From assembly GCA_002792115.1 (NCBI GenBank), contig PFNQ01000016.1, positions 1-38,237 on the forward strand: a DNA stretch of 38,237 bases, given 5' to 3'. Shown here piece after piece: positions 31,346-38,237 of the stretch (position 1 is its first letter; the number at the start of each line of letters is the position of its first letter). The notes beneath the pieces are model-generated. The model was not told the DNA's origin. It made no database searches and saw nothing but the letters and a program-made list of their open reading frames with translations. This DNA comes from Candidatus Woesearchaeota archaeon CG_4_10_14_0_2_um_filter_33_13 (lineage in GTDB: Archaea; Nanobdellota; Nanobdellia; Woesearchaeales; GW2011-AR9). The translations under genes and the position numbers were made by a program.

Positions 31346-32674
31346 TTACTTTAAAATACCATAACCAATAAGTCTAAATCTATCGCCAACTCTTCTAGAG
31401 ATAGTAATTCTCTCTCCAGGATTAGCTGCAATTGGTTTCTTCAATACACAAGTAGTATTCTTCTTAGAAGGATCAATAACTACACCAACAGTTGCCGCAG
31501 AGTTAACATTCAGCATTAGAACTTCGTTCTTAGCTAATGGTTTAACTTCTGTTTCTTCTTTAGCCCCTACAACTCTATCTAACAAATTTGTTGTTAAAGA
31601 AATTTGATAATGAACGGGAGGCAATTTTCCGGCTAGACCAACTAAGGAACCAGTTAATGAATCCGATTTAACAATGCTAGGATCAAGAGTAGTAGAGATT
31701 GCCATACTTCCACCAGGCCCAATTTGTCCAACTGGGGCTCCACCAGAAAATATTTTCACAATCTTAGTAGAGATTGGTTTCCATATTTTCTTATTCTTTT
31801 CTTCTACCATATATCCAGGAACAATCTCAATATTTTGACCTTCTCTGAAAATGCCCTCTTTAACTGTTCCTCCCAAAACTCCACCTAGCATGATACCTGG
31901 TTTTGCCCCAGGTTTATTGATATCAAATGATCTTGCCACTAACATCACTGGATCAGCATCAACTTTTCTTTCAGGTGTGGGAACAAATTCTTGAATTGCA
32001 TTTAATAAGGCATCAATATTAACGTTAGCTCTAGCAGAGATTGGAATAATTGGAACATCGGCGTAATCATTCTCAGCCAAAAACTCTTTAATTTGTTGAT
32101 AATTTTTTATTGCTTCTTCATGAGAAACTAAATCAATTTTATTTTGTACAACAATAACATTCTTTATTCCAGAAATTTGTAAAGCCATTAAATGTTCTTT
32201 TGTTTGAGGTTGCGGACATTTCTCGTTAGCCGCAATTAATAAAAGAGCACCATCAACAATCGCTGCACCAGATAACATAGTAGCCATTAAAGATTCGTGT
32301 CCAGGAGAATCTACTAAAGATATTTTTCTTTGAAAAGTAGTTGCCCCGTTACACTTAACACACTTTTCCTTAGCAGTATAATAATTACATTTGTCACATT
32401 TGTAAATAGAAAAGTCCGCATAACCTAATCTGATTGTAATGCCTTTCTTTAACTCCTCTGAATGAGTATCAGTCCATTTTCCAGAAAATCTTTCTGTAAG
32501 GGTAGTTTTACCATGATCAACATGCCCAACTAAAGCCAAGTTTAATTCTGGCTGGATAGTTTTTGCTTTAGAAACTTCTTTTTTTACGTTTTCTACAGCC
32601 TTATCTTCCTCGACAAGTTCTGGTTTAGCTTCTTTTTTTGCTGCTTTTGGTTCTTTTACTGCTCTCTTAGCCAT
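31346..32674 (-). CDS. eif2g: Translation initiation factor 2 gamma (aIF2-gamma)
   Basis: This GTPase subunit binds initiator tRNA and the start site. G1 is GHVDHGKTTL, G3 is VDSPGHESLM and G4 is QNKIDLV. The zinc knuckle CDKC...CVKC, unique to this family, is between switch I and G3. The barrel domains follow to the end. From MAKRAVKEP the protein has 442 residues with a Lys/Glu/Ala-rich extension of about 40 before the G domain. An ATG at 32710 would add 12 residues with a hydrophobic character (MFFKETSF), and a GAGGGT lies 12 nt before it, so that start cannot be excluded. Confidence 0.94.
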   Translation of the reverse strand: MAKRAVKEPKAAKKEAKPELVEEDKAVENVKKEVSKAKTIQPELNLALVGHVDHGKTTLTERFSGKWTDTHSEELKKGITIRLGYADFSIYKCDKCNYYTAKEKCVKCNGATTFQRKISLVDSPGHESLMATMLSGAAIVDGALLLIAANEKCPQPQTKEHLMALQISGIKNVIVVQNKIDLVSHEEAIKNYQQIKEFLAENDYADVPIIPISARANVNIDALLNAIQEFVPTPERKVDADPVMLVARSFDINKPGAKPGIMLGGVLGGTVKEGIFREGQNIEIVPGYMVEEKNKKIWKPISTKIVKIFSGGAPVGQIGPGGSMAISTTLDPSIVKSDSLTGSLVGLAGKLPPVHYQISLTTNLLDRVVGAKEETEVKPLAKNEVLMLNVNSAATVGVVIDPSKKNTTCVLKKPIAANPGERITISRRVGDRFRLIGYGILK

Positions 32675-32746
32675 GTAAATGTGTAGAAAAGAGGTTTCTT
32701 TAAAAAACATTCTGTTTTTTTAACCCTCTGAAAAGATCTCAGGGTA

Positions 32747-32754
32747 TTTATAAA
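32747..32754 (-). promoter_or_regulatory. Likely TATA box of the aIF2-gamma gene
   Basis: TTTATAAA predicts transcription from near 32724, giving a leader of about 50 nt to the ATG at 32674 or 15 nt to that at 32710. A weaker AT-rich TTTTTTAAAG (32698-32707) could give a leaderless start at 32674. Confidence 0.5.
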
Positions 32755-32885
32755 GTTTTGAGATTAAACAAGCAGATGAGAATAATTTAACTTGATTGTT
32801 TGATAGGCCTTATCAAAAGAATATTTTAGGATACAGAAAAACATTTAATTACCATCCCCCCATTGAAAAATACATTTAATCTCTT

Positions 32886-32891
32886 GGAGGA
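32886..32891 (+). promoter_or_regulatory. Shine-Dalgarno sequence of the small Cys-rich gene
   Basis: GGAGGA lies 6-7 nt before the ATG at 32898. This is strong compared with the leaderless genes around it. Confidence 0.75.
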
Positions 32892-32897
32892 AATAAA

Positions 32898-33167
32898 ATG
32901 GTTTTAGAACAATTGTTAAAACAGGTAAAAATGACAGCCGGAACGTTAGCTTTAGGAGCAGGATTAACACTAGGAATAGGTTATCTAACTTCTGGATGTG
33001 ATTCAGATGGATCTGAAGAAACCTGTAAAGATTATTGCGTACAAATATTTGAATGCATTAGTGCCGATAAAGGAGGGCAACCAACCGAAAATGACTGGAA
33101 AAAGTGCCTTGAGAATTGTGAGAGATATCAATTAAACGGAACTGGCTACTATCCACAGTGCGAATAA
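32898..33167 (+). CDS. Small exported twin-CX3C protein, lipoprotein-like
   Basis: The 89-residue protein has Lys at positions 8 and 11, a hydrophobic core (about 12-30) and a possible lipobox TSGC ending at Cys34. The -3 residue is Thr, so the lipobox is not ideal. After cleavage, six Cys remain: C43-x3-C47, C53, C70-x3-C74 and C88. The twin CX3C pattern implies a disulfide-linked helical hairpin. I recognise no family. A strong Shine-Dalgarno and a T-rich terminator suggest it is well expressed. It is a single gene between the divergent aIF2-gamma and the downstream dihydrouridine synthase. Confidence 0.75.
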   Translation: MVLEQLLKQVKMTAGTLALGAGLTLGIGYLTSGCDSDGSEETCKDYCVQIFECISADKGGQPTENDWKKCLENCERYQLNGTGYYPQCE

Positions 33168-33196
33168 TTCAACTGGATTAAAAAGACTTACTACCT

Positions 33197-33228
33197 CTTT
33201 TTTACCCATTTTCATTCTTTTTTTATTT
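33197..33228 (+). terminator. T-rich terminator after the small Cys-rich gene
   Basis: T runs of six and seven, separated by short C/A-containing stretches, start 30 nt after the stop codon. Confidence 0.5.
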
Positions 33229-33308
33229 AATTAGAGATTTTCTAATCCCGCAATTAACAAAAATTAAGACAAATAAATTTAAAATAACTAAATCTTTTTA
33301 TGATAAAG

Positions 33309-34265
33309 ATGAACTTACCAAAATTACCTTCAGATACAATCTTGGCACCAATGGCCGGAGTGACTGATGTGGCTTTTAGACTTCTTTGTAAGAAATACGG
33401 TGCTGGACTAACCGTAACTGAGATGATTTCTGCTAATGCTTTGGCTAGAGAAAATCAAGCCACCATCAAAATGATTGATGTAGTAGAAGCAGAAAAACCT
33501 AGAGTGATTCAACTTTTTGGACAAAATACAGACAGTTTAGTACAATCTGCCAAGTATTGTGAAGACAAGTGTGAAATTTTAGACTTTAATCTTGGTTGCC
33601 CTGCCGCTAAAATTATCAAACAAGGTGCCGGCTCTGCTTTATTAGAGAGACCAAATAAGATTAAAGAAATTGTTCAAGCTTTGTCACAAGCAGTTAGAAT
33701 TCCAGTAACTGTCAAGATTCGTTTAGGAATTAGAACGGGTTCTATTAATGTAATTAAAATTGCTCAGATTTGTGAGGAAGCTGGAGCAAAGATGATTGCT
33801 GTACATGCCAGAACACAAAAACAAGGATATACTGGTAAGGCTGATTGGAATTGGATAAAAAAAGTTAAAGAAAATGTTTCTGTCCCTGTTGCTGGAAACG
33901 GAGATGTTAAATCAGTAGAAGATTATGTCAGAATGAAAACTGAGACTGGTTGTGATTATGTCATGATTGGTCGAGGAAGTCTCGGAAATCCTTACTTGTT
34001 TAAACAAATTGCAGATTATAATAAGACCGGCAAGTATACAGAAAGAAGTAAAGTGCAACAAGTAAAAGATTTCTTTGCTTATTTAGAATTAGCACAAAAA
34101 TATAACATCCACTTTAACAATGTTAAATTTCATGCTCAAGCTTTTACTAAAGGAATTCCAAAATCCACACAACTACGAGATAGTCTTTCACAAATTAAAA
34201 ATATTCCCTCTTTAAAAAAAGAAATGTTGACTTTTTTGTCTCAAGTAAAAGAGTTAGAAAAATAA
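33309..34265 (+). CDS. dus: tRNA-dihydrouridine synthase
   Basis: This FMN enzyme reduces uridines in the tRNA D-loop. The 318-residue TIM-barrel protein has LAPMAGVTDVAFR, MISANAL, QLFGQ, DFNLGCPAAKIIKQGAGSALL (with the catalytic Cys), TVKIRLGI, HARTQKQGY, GNGDV and GRGSLGNP, and it is full length. An ATG nine bases earlier (33300) is open, but ATTTAAAAT (33277-33285) is centred about 27 nt before 33309, so MNLPKLP is preferred. The next gene follows after 35 nt. Confidence 0.93.
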   Translation: MNLPKLPSDTILAPMAGVTDVAFRLLCKKYGAGLTVTEMISANALARENQATIKMIDVVEAEKPRVIQLFGQNTDSLVQSAKYCEDKCEILDFNLGCPAAKIIKQGAGSALLERPNKIKEIVQALSQAVRIPVTVKIRLGIRTGSINVIKIAQICEEAGAKMIAVHARTQKQGYTGKADWNWIKKVKENVSVPVAGNGDVKSVEDYVRMKTETGCDYVMIGRGSLGNPYLFKQIADYNKTGKYTERSKVQQVKDFFAYLELAQKYNIHFNNVKFHAQAFTKGIPKSTQLRDSLSQIKNIPSLKKEMLTFLSQVKELEK

Positions 34266-34300
34266 GTAAGTAAATCCTTTTTCTATCTTGTGATTTAAGA

Positions 34301-34699
34301 ATGTCTCACTATGAACTACCCCTAGAAAAAACAGTAAAGTACACTTTAATGTATCAACAAGATAAAGGCCAACCACTAAGTTATGTGCCAACAGATAATT
34401 ACCTGCAAAGATTCATGCAACATAGAACTGACGTAACTAGATTTATTCCTAATCAAGGAATGAAAAAATTTCCTAAAAGTGGAAATGAAGGATTGTATGG
34501 ATGGACTTATAAAAATAAAGACGGAGCCATTAGAATAAGAGACGATTTGATGGGAGCAATGAAAATGGAAGTTGATATTCATGAATCAATTCACACTCCC
34601 GATGAATATGAAACTAGAGTTATAACTTGGTGGATTATGGCTGGTATGTTTAAACGTAGAACAACTTACCATAAAGGAGTAAAAGAATATTTCCGCTAA
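34301..34699 (+). CDS. Small protein with HExxH motif, unknown function
   Basis: The 132-residue protein has no signal and no transmembrane helix apart from a Trp-rich stretch (WWIMAGMF, about 109-116). Its one striking motif is HESIH at residues 94-98 followed by Glu104, an HExxH-x5-E arrangement that could bind zinc as in metallopeptidases. The N-terminal part is polar and the C-terminus basic. The small size is below that of most metallopeptidases, so activity is unproven. It lies between dus and another unrecognised gene on the same strand. Confidence 0.55.
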   Translation: MSHYELPLEKTVKYTLMYQQDKGQPLSYVPTDNYLQRFMQHRTDVTRFIPNQGMKKFPKSGNEGLYGWTYKNKDGAIRIRDDLMGAMKMEVDIHESIHTPDEYETRVITWWIMAGMFKRRTTYHKGVKEYFR

Positions 34700-34736
34700 A
34701 ACAAAATTATTATAAACTTCAAAGTATTACCTTCCT

Positions 34737-35468
34737 GTGTCATCATTGGATGAAACGTTTTTTGAACTTCCCGGTTCTTCCATCAGAGGTATCCCGCTCT
34801 GTTCTAGTAATAATAAGCGTCTAAGACTTGGTTTTATAGAAGTTGGTTGTCATCCAAAAGGAAAGTACGGACAATTAAGAGATAAGAGAAAATTCTTAAA
34901 ACAATTCTGGCAAGAAGAATACAAAAAACCATACGGACTAAACTGGACCCCACAAATGTATCGGGCATTAGTTCATTATGATCCACATAGAAATACTCAA
35001 CCACCAATAGGAGAACTTCAAACTGATTTAACTATAACTTATCAATATATCACTCCAGAAATGTTAGCATCGTTAAGCGAAGATGAACGTAGAACAATCG
35101 CAAAGTATGTTACACATGTACACGATGAAAGAAGAGCAAAAGATTTGTTACACACGTTAGAAGGAATATTGCACACAAATGATGCCGAAAGATTACATCG
35201 GTTAATAATAGAAAGAAACGGAACCAGATTATCTAGAATAAAAGGTAAGATGGCTGAAATATTGGGATTAAAAGACTTTGAAAGATCTATACCTTCAGGA
35301 ATGAACTTATATCAAAACGGAGAAATTGAATACTTTACAGAAAGATACAGAAATGGAACTGAAATCGATGGCATTCTAACCTTCTATGCCCAAGAAAGAT
35401 TTATTGAGTTAACAGAAAATCTTAGAAAATTAAATCATTTAGTTGTAAGAGATCGTTGGCATCAATAA
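34737..35468 (+). CDS. Unknown protein resembling a PD-(D/E)XK nuclease
   Basis: The 243-residue protein is charged and helical for the first 165 residues. The C-terminal third reads GKMAEILGL with Glu174, then Asp211 in EIDGILTFY, then IELTE with Glu224. The Asp-x12-Glu-x-Thr spacing resembles the core of PD-(D/E)XK nucleases (Asp...Glu-x-Lys), with Thr226 where Lys is usual, so it could be a degenerate or diverged nuclease fold. The start is GTG. ATTATAAAC (34708-34717) is about 24 nt before it, supporting a leaderless GTG-initiated mRNA. Confidence 0.5.
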   Translation: MSSLDETFFELPGSSIRGIPLCSSNNKRLRLGFIEVGCHPKGKYGQLRDKRKFLKQFWQEEYKKPYGLNWTPQMYRALVHYDPHRNTQPPIGELQTDLTITYQYITPEMLASLSEDERRTIAKYVTHVHDERRAKDLLHTLEGILHTNDAERLHRLIIERNGTRLSRIKGKMAEILGLKDFERSIPSGMNLYQNGEIEYFTERYRNGTEIDGILTFYAQERFIELTENLRKLNHLVVRDRWHQ

Positions 35469-35497
35469 TAAACATAATTTTCAACTTGTTTTTTTAG

Positions 35498-36691
35498 TTA
35501 TCTAAAAGATTTCTGTAAAAACTTTGTCCAAAATCTTTGATCATAACCAACTAACTCAACGTAAGATAACCCTGTAATTTTCTTCTTACCTTTACTACCT
35601 TGAACATCACAAGCACCTTCCCAATAAGCCAGGGGTGTAGCCATCACTCTTTCCAATTCTTGATCCTTTACTGCAGGAATTACCCTCAAAGAAAGGTCTA
35701 ATTTAGGAATATTAATTTCCCATTCAGAAGGATATATTATTTTTGTTTTATCACTTTTCCAAGATCCTAAAGGATTAATTTTAAAATCCTTAATAGAAAG
35801 ATTGATTGCATTGGAATCCTGATCAATATAAGTTCCGCCCATTTGATGAACTACTCCCCTTTTATTCTTAAGAACAAATAACATTAACTCTGTTTTATCA
35901 TCAAGAATAATACTAAACCAGTCCCATCCCTTTAATGGAGAATGATGTGGAAGATTCATTTTTTGGTGGTCAAACCAACTTAAACCGGAAAGCTTATACT
36001 TTTGACTACCAAAATTTAGAGTACCATTAGTCTTTAATCTGCTAAAAGTAAGGTAATATGTTCTTTGTTCAGGATTCTTAACCATTACAGAATAACCCTC
36101 CTCAAAATGTTTGACGATTTTCTTTAACGGAATTAACTTAAGATTTAAATGAACTAGATCATTATTACTTTTAAGATTAAAACTTTTATTGAAAGAAAGA
36201 TTTGTTTTTTCCAGACCTAACTGAAGTTTATCATAATTAATTTTCTGTGGGTGCTTTAAACCCGTATCTTGATAAGTATAGAATTCTCCGGAATTTTTAT
36301 CTGTAAGTGCAAAATGAAAAACTAGGAATGGCTCTGTTCTTATTTTAGAAAACGGAAACGGACCAATCCTTAAAACAGAAGGATGAAACTTAAAGATACA
36401 AAATTCATAACCAAACCTCTGCTTTTTCCGTTTGCCCTTGTTTTTAGTTTCTTCTAAATGTCCAGTGAAGTACCACCATTCTAAAGGTATATTCTCCTTA
36501 GGCAAAACATCTTGAGGAAAAGTAACTTTTCTTTTTTTAATTGGATCTAATCCTATATTATTTAACTTAAACTTTTTACTTAATTGCCGGTTAAATTTAA
36601 GTTCTTCCTTCTCCATTAAATTTAATAAAGAGTCTTCAGCAGAAATTAATCTTTTACTAACAATATTTAATGCTGTTCGTATTGACATCAT
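35498..36691 (-). CDS. CrtC/AttH lipocalin-like protein
   Basis: The 397-residue protein shows the tandem lipocalin pattern of the CrtC/AttH family: PLEWWYFTGHL (about 71-81), LSWFDHQKMN in the middle, GWDWFSIIL, and YWEGACDVQG then GLSYVELVGY near the end. Family members include carotenoid 1,2-hydratase and secreted AttH-like proteins. Here there is no signal peptide; the first 60 residues are charged, so the protein should be cytoplasmic unless exported otherwise. No carotenoid genes are nearby. A second ATG follows directly at 36688. GTTATAAAAG (36711-36720, minus) gives a leaderless start. Confidence 0.8.
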   Translation of the reverse strand: MMSIRTALNIVSKRLISAEDSLLNLMEKEELKFNRQLSKKFKLNNIGLDPIKKRKVTFPQDVLPKENIPLEWWYFTGHLEETKNKGKRKKQRFGYEFCIFKFHPSVLRIGPFPFSKIRTEPFLVFHFALTDKNSGEFYTYQDTGLKHPQKINYDKLQLGLEKTNLSFNKSFNLKSNNDLVHLNLKLIPLKKIVKHFEEGYSVMVKNPEQRTYYLTFSRLKTNGTLNFGSQKYKLSGLSWFDHQKMNLPHHSPLKGWDWFSIILDDKTELMLFVLKNKRGVVHQMGGTYIDQDSNAINLSIKDFKINPLGSWKSDKTKIIYPSEWEINIPKLDLSLRVIPAVKDQELERVMATPLAYWEGACDVQGSKGKKKITGLSYVELVGYDQRFWTKFLQKSFR

Positions 36692-36778
36692 TAGAAATAA
36701 ATTGGTATTGCTTTTATAACTTTGTCACTGCGACTAAAAGAAAATTATTATAAAGTTAAAAAAAGCTTGAACGGTACT

Positions 36779-36967
36779 CTATTCTTCTTTTCGCTTCAAA
36801 CGAGTCATATAACCAGATACAACATTACGTAACTTTTTACTACCTACATCAGTGTATTGATTAGTTATAGCCTTATTTTGATCGAAATCAGCAGAGAACT
36901 TGTCTCCGTGTTTAGCTAAAAGTTCCCTTGTTTTCCTTTTGATGAATGTGGTTTTAATTCTTCCCAT
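36779..36967 (-). CDS. rps17e: Ribosomal protein S17e (eS17)
   Basis: This 62-residue protein of the small subunit is typical in length for archaea. RIKTTFIKRKTRELL at the N-terminus, then DFDQNKAI, SKKLRNVVSGYMTRL near the C-terminus match eS17. It stands outside the translation block and has its own TATA box, TTTATAAA (36993-37000), about 29 nt before the ATG. The leader is at most a few bases. Confidence 0.93.
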   Translation of the reverse strand: MGRIKTTFIKRKTRELLAKHGDKFSADFDQNKAITNQYTDVGSKKLRNVVSGYMTRLKRKEE

Positions 36968-36992
36968 AATATGGACTAAATAAAGGGGGTGT

Positions 36993-37000
36993 TTTATAAA
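36993..37000 (-). promoter_or_regulatory. TATA box of the S17e gene
   Basis: TTTATAAA is centred about 29 nt before the S17e ATG. The divergent gene uses a separate TATA box at 37046-37056. Confidence 0.6.
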
Positions 37001-37045
37001 TCTTTCTCTCTAAAATGGGAACTACCTCAGTATACCATTTAGTAA

Positions 37046-37056
37046 TATTTATATAC
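37046..37056 (+). promoter_or_regulatory. TATA box of the winged-helix-like gene
   Basis: TATTTATATAC is centred about 27 nt before the ATG at 37078, giving a leaderless transcript. Confidence 0.6.
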
Positions 37057-37077
37057 TAATCTATACATCTCCCCTTT

Positions 37078-37470
37078 ATGGTAATACTCTTTGATCAATT
37101 TAATTTACCAGAAGATATCTACAAGATAGTTTTTGCTACAGAACAACAAGAAGTAGTAGCTAAAATGTTAATAAAATATATGTGGGACAACGGCGGAGAA
37201 ATTGGTAAAACTGAGATGAGTCTTTTCGCTAATAAACTTCATGATGGTGAAACTATAAAAGATAAGGGCAGATCCCCCCTTGATAAAGAGACCATGATAT
37301 CTTATAACAAAAGACAATTTTATGACCGTATTCTAACTCCAATGCGAGGTATGGGTTTGATTGATTATGATTTATACAAAAAGACGTACAAAGTTTCTGA
37401 TAAGTTTAACAAACTAATGATTAAGATTGGTTTAACTTGGTTAAGAGAATTAGAAAAAAATAAAAAATAA
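37078..37470 (+). CDS. Possible winged-helix protein, unknown function
   Basis: The 130-residue protein is mostly helical, then RQFYDRILTPMRGMGLIDYDLYKKTYKVS near residues 80-108 looks like a recognition helix followed by the hairpin wing of a winged helix. The last helix ends in a Lys-rich tail. It has no metal or catalytic motif. A DNA-binding regulator is possible, but the fold is read by eye only. It has its own TATA box and is convergent, by 5 nt, with the LRR gene. Confidence 0.5.
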   Translation: MVILFDQFNLPEDIYKIVFATEQQEVVAKMLIKYMWDNGGEIGKTEMSLFANKLHDGETIKDKGRSPLDKETMISYNKRQFYDRILTPMRGMGLIDYDLYKKTYKVSDKFNKLMIKIGLTWLRELEKNKK

Positions 37471-37475
37471 AGACT

Positions 37476-38237
37476 TTAACAGTTCGTTTGAAATCCTGCC
37501 GGCAAACCTGCACCGGGGCTAAACTTGTTATACAATTGTGTACGCATTTCACAAGATTGGGTGTTTAACTGGTTTCCTCTCAAGTCCAAGTTTAATAAAG
37601 CCCCCAAATTCCAGTGTTGCATAACTACAATGCTAGAAATATGGTTGTTTCTTAGTTGCAGAGTTATTAACCTTGGCACATTCCAGTCAACAAGCAAGTT
37701 TGTAATCTCATTATCATTTAGATAAAGAGAGACTAAATTGCTAGCATGGCGCAACCCAACAAGATCAGTTATTTGGTTATTAGATAGGAAAACTGTTTCT
37801 AAAGAGGTAAGCATACTCAAGCTGTCGATTGAACTAACTTGATTTGTTCTCAGATTTAAATAGGTTAAATTTGTTAAGTTTGATAATGCAGAGAGGTCAG
37901 AAATGTGGTTGTCTTCTAAATGCAAATTTTCCAATTGGGTCAAAGAACTCACTGGAGAAATGTCAGAAATATTTTGGTGCATTAATTGCAAGGTCTTTAA
38001 GTTTGAAAACTGTTCTATTCCAGACAAGGACTTAATTTTCTGCCACGAAGGCTTATCTTGACCATTCACAATTAAACGCTCTAATTGCATTACGTTCTCA
38101 GAATTAATCTCTTGCGATGAAGACAATCCCAGTTCTTCCTTAATTGCTGATTTCAGATAAGGATCCAACTCAACTGCGGATTGCTGTACTGCAAGAATTG
38201 CAACTTTGTTCTCAAGCAACTGTATCTTTTTCTTAAG
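37476..38237 (-). CDS. Leucine-rich-repeat protein, 5'-truncated by the window edge
   Basis: At least 253 residues are visible and the frame is open to the end of the window. The apparent start TTG at 38219 has no promoter, and LKKKIQLLENKV upstream of and across it continues a coiled coil, so the true start is outside. After the coil comes a cap of about 60 residues (DPYLKSAIKEELG), then about six 22-residue repeats of the form LxxLxLxxNxISDISxLSxL. A C-terminal cap ends with two Cys (CEMRTQL and the last residue). The repeats are of the internalin/SDS22 type common in bacteria. A protein-binding role is likely. Confidence 0.85.
   Translation of the reverse strand, partial: LKKKIQLLENKVAILAVQQSAVELDPYLKSAIKEELGLSSSQEINSENVMQLERLIVNGQDKPSWQKIKSLSGIEQFSNLKTLQLMHQNISDISPVSSLTQLENLHLEDNHISDLSALSNLTNLTYLNLRTNQVSSIDSLSMLTSLETVFLSNNQITDLVGLRHASNLVSLYLNDNEITNLLVDWNVPRLITLQLRNNHISSIVVMQHWNLGALLNLDLRGNQLNTQSCEMRTQLYNKFSPGAGLPAGFQTNC

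Noticed and set aside
38217-38219. TTG as the start of the LRR protein
   Set aside because: The frame is open to the window edge and the residues before it continue the same coiled coil, so the true start is outside the window.
1-38237. CRISPR arrays, tRNA or rRNA genes, insertion sequences, prophage
   Set aside because: No regular direct repeats with spacers, no cloverleaf-like or rRNA-like GC-rich sequence, no transposase or integrase frames were seen. Guide RNAs of the box C/D type cannot be excluded by eye.

Overview
The window is archaeal. It encodes aEF1A, aEF2, aIF2-gamma and the archaeal/eukaryotic ribosomal proteins L7Ae, S28e, L24e and S17e. It is AT-rich, and most genes have a TATA box (often the exact octamer TTTATAAA) about 25-28 nt before the start codon. 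Short intergenic gaps, reduced proteins, a bacterial-type zinc adenylate kinase and a giant cysteine-rich surface protein with the N-terminal style seen in Woesearchaeota/Pacearchaeota point to a DPANN archaeon of the Nanoarchaeota-Woesearchaeota side. That placement is inferred from gene content, not from a tree. No rRNA, tRNA, CRISPR array, insertion sequence or prophage is visible, and no stretch over 300 bases lacks a gene.

Layout. 1-1.7 kb: a six-helix membrane protein and a nucleotidyltransferase-fold protein. 1.8-8.3 kb, all on the minus strand: a translation block read L7Ae, S28e, L24e, NDK, adenylate kinase, EF-2, EF-1A, S10. 8.5-12.2 kb, plus: GlmS, a HAD-fold protein and an Mre11-type nuclease. 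12.3-18.1 kb, minus: a small zinc-ribbon protein and a 1797-residue anchored surface protein with about 17 four-cysteine modules. 18.3-24 kb: phosphoglycerate kinase, a coiled-coil protein, an Obg/YchF-type GTPase, an HD hydrolase, a PIN-like protein and NAD(P)HX epimerase. 24-28.6 kb, plus: an ABC half-exporter, then a three-gene ABC-2 transporter. 28.6-32.7 kb: membrane-associated proteins (DUF212, VTT), an EEP hydrolase and aIF2-gamma. 32.9-38.2 kb: a small twin-CX3C lipoprotein-like protein, a tRNA-dihydrouridine synthase, two unrecognised proteins (one with HExxH, one resembling a PD-(D/E)XK nuclease), a CrtC/AttH lipocalin-like protein, S17e, a possible winged-helix protein and a leucine-rich-repeat protein cut by the window edge.

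Two initiation styles coexist. The translation-factor and L7Ae-S28e-L24e-NDK genes, pgk, the giant surface protein and the small Cys-rich protein have Shine-Dalgarno sequences. Most single genes look leaderless, and this spacing corrects several starts (22099, 31272, 33309) and supports GTG starts at 12613 and 34737.

The most interesting items are the giant Cys-rich protein, which carries an in-frame run of nine G's where a slip either way reaches a stop within about 16 codons (a candidate phase-variation switch); one palindromic TATA box equidistant from two divergent leaderless starts; and a structured L7Ae-operon leader with an orphan Shine-Dalgarno sequence.
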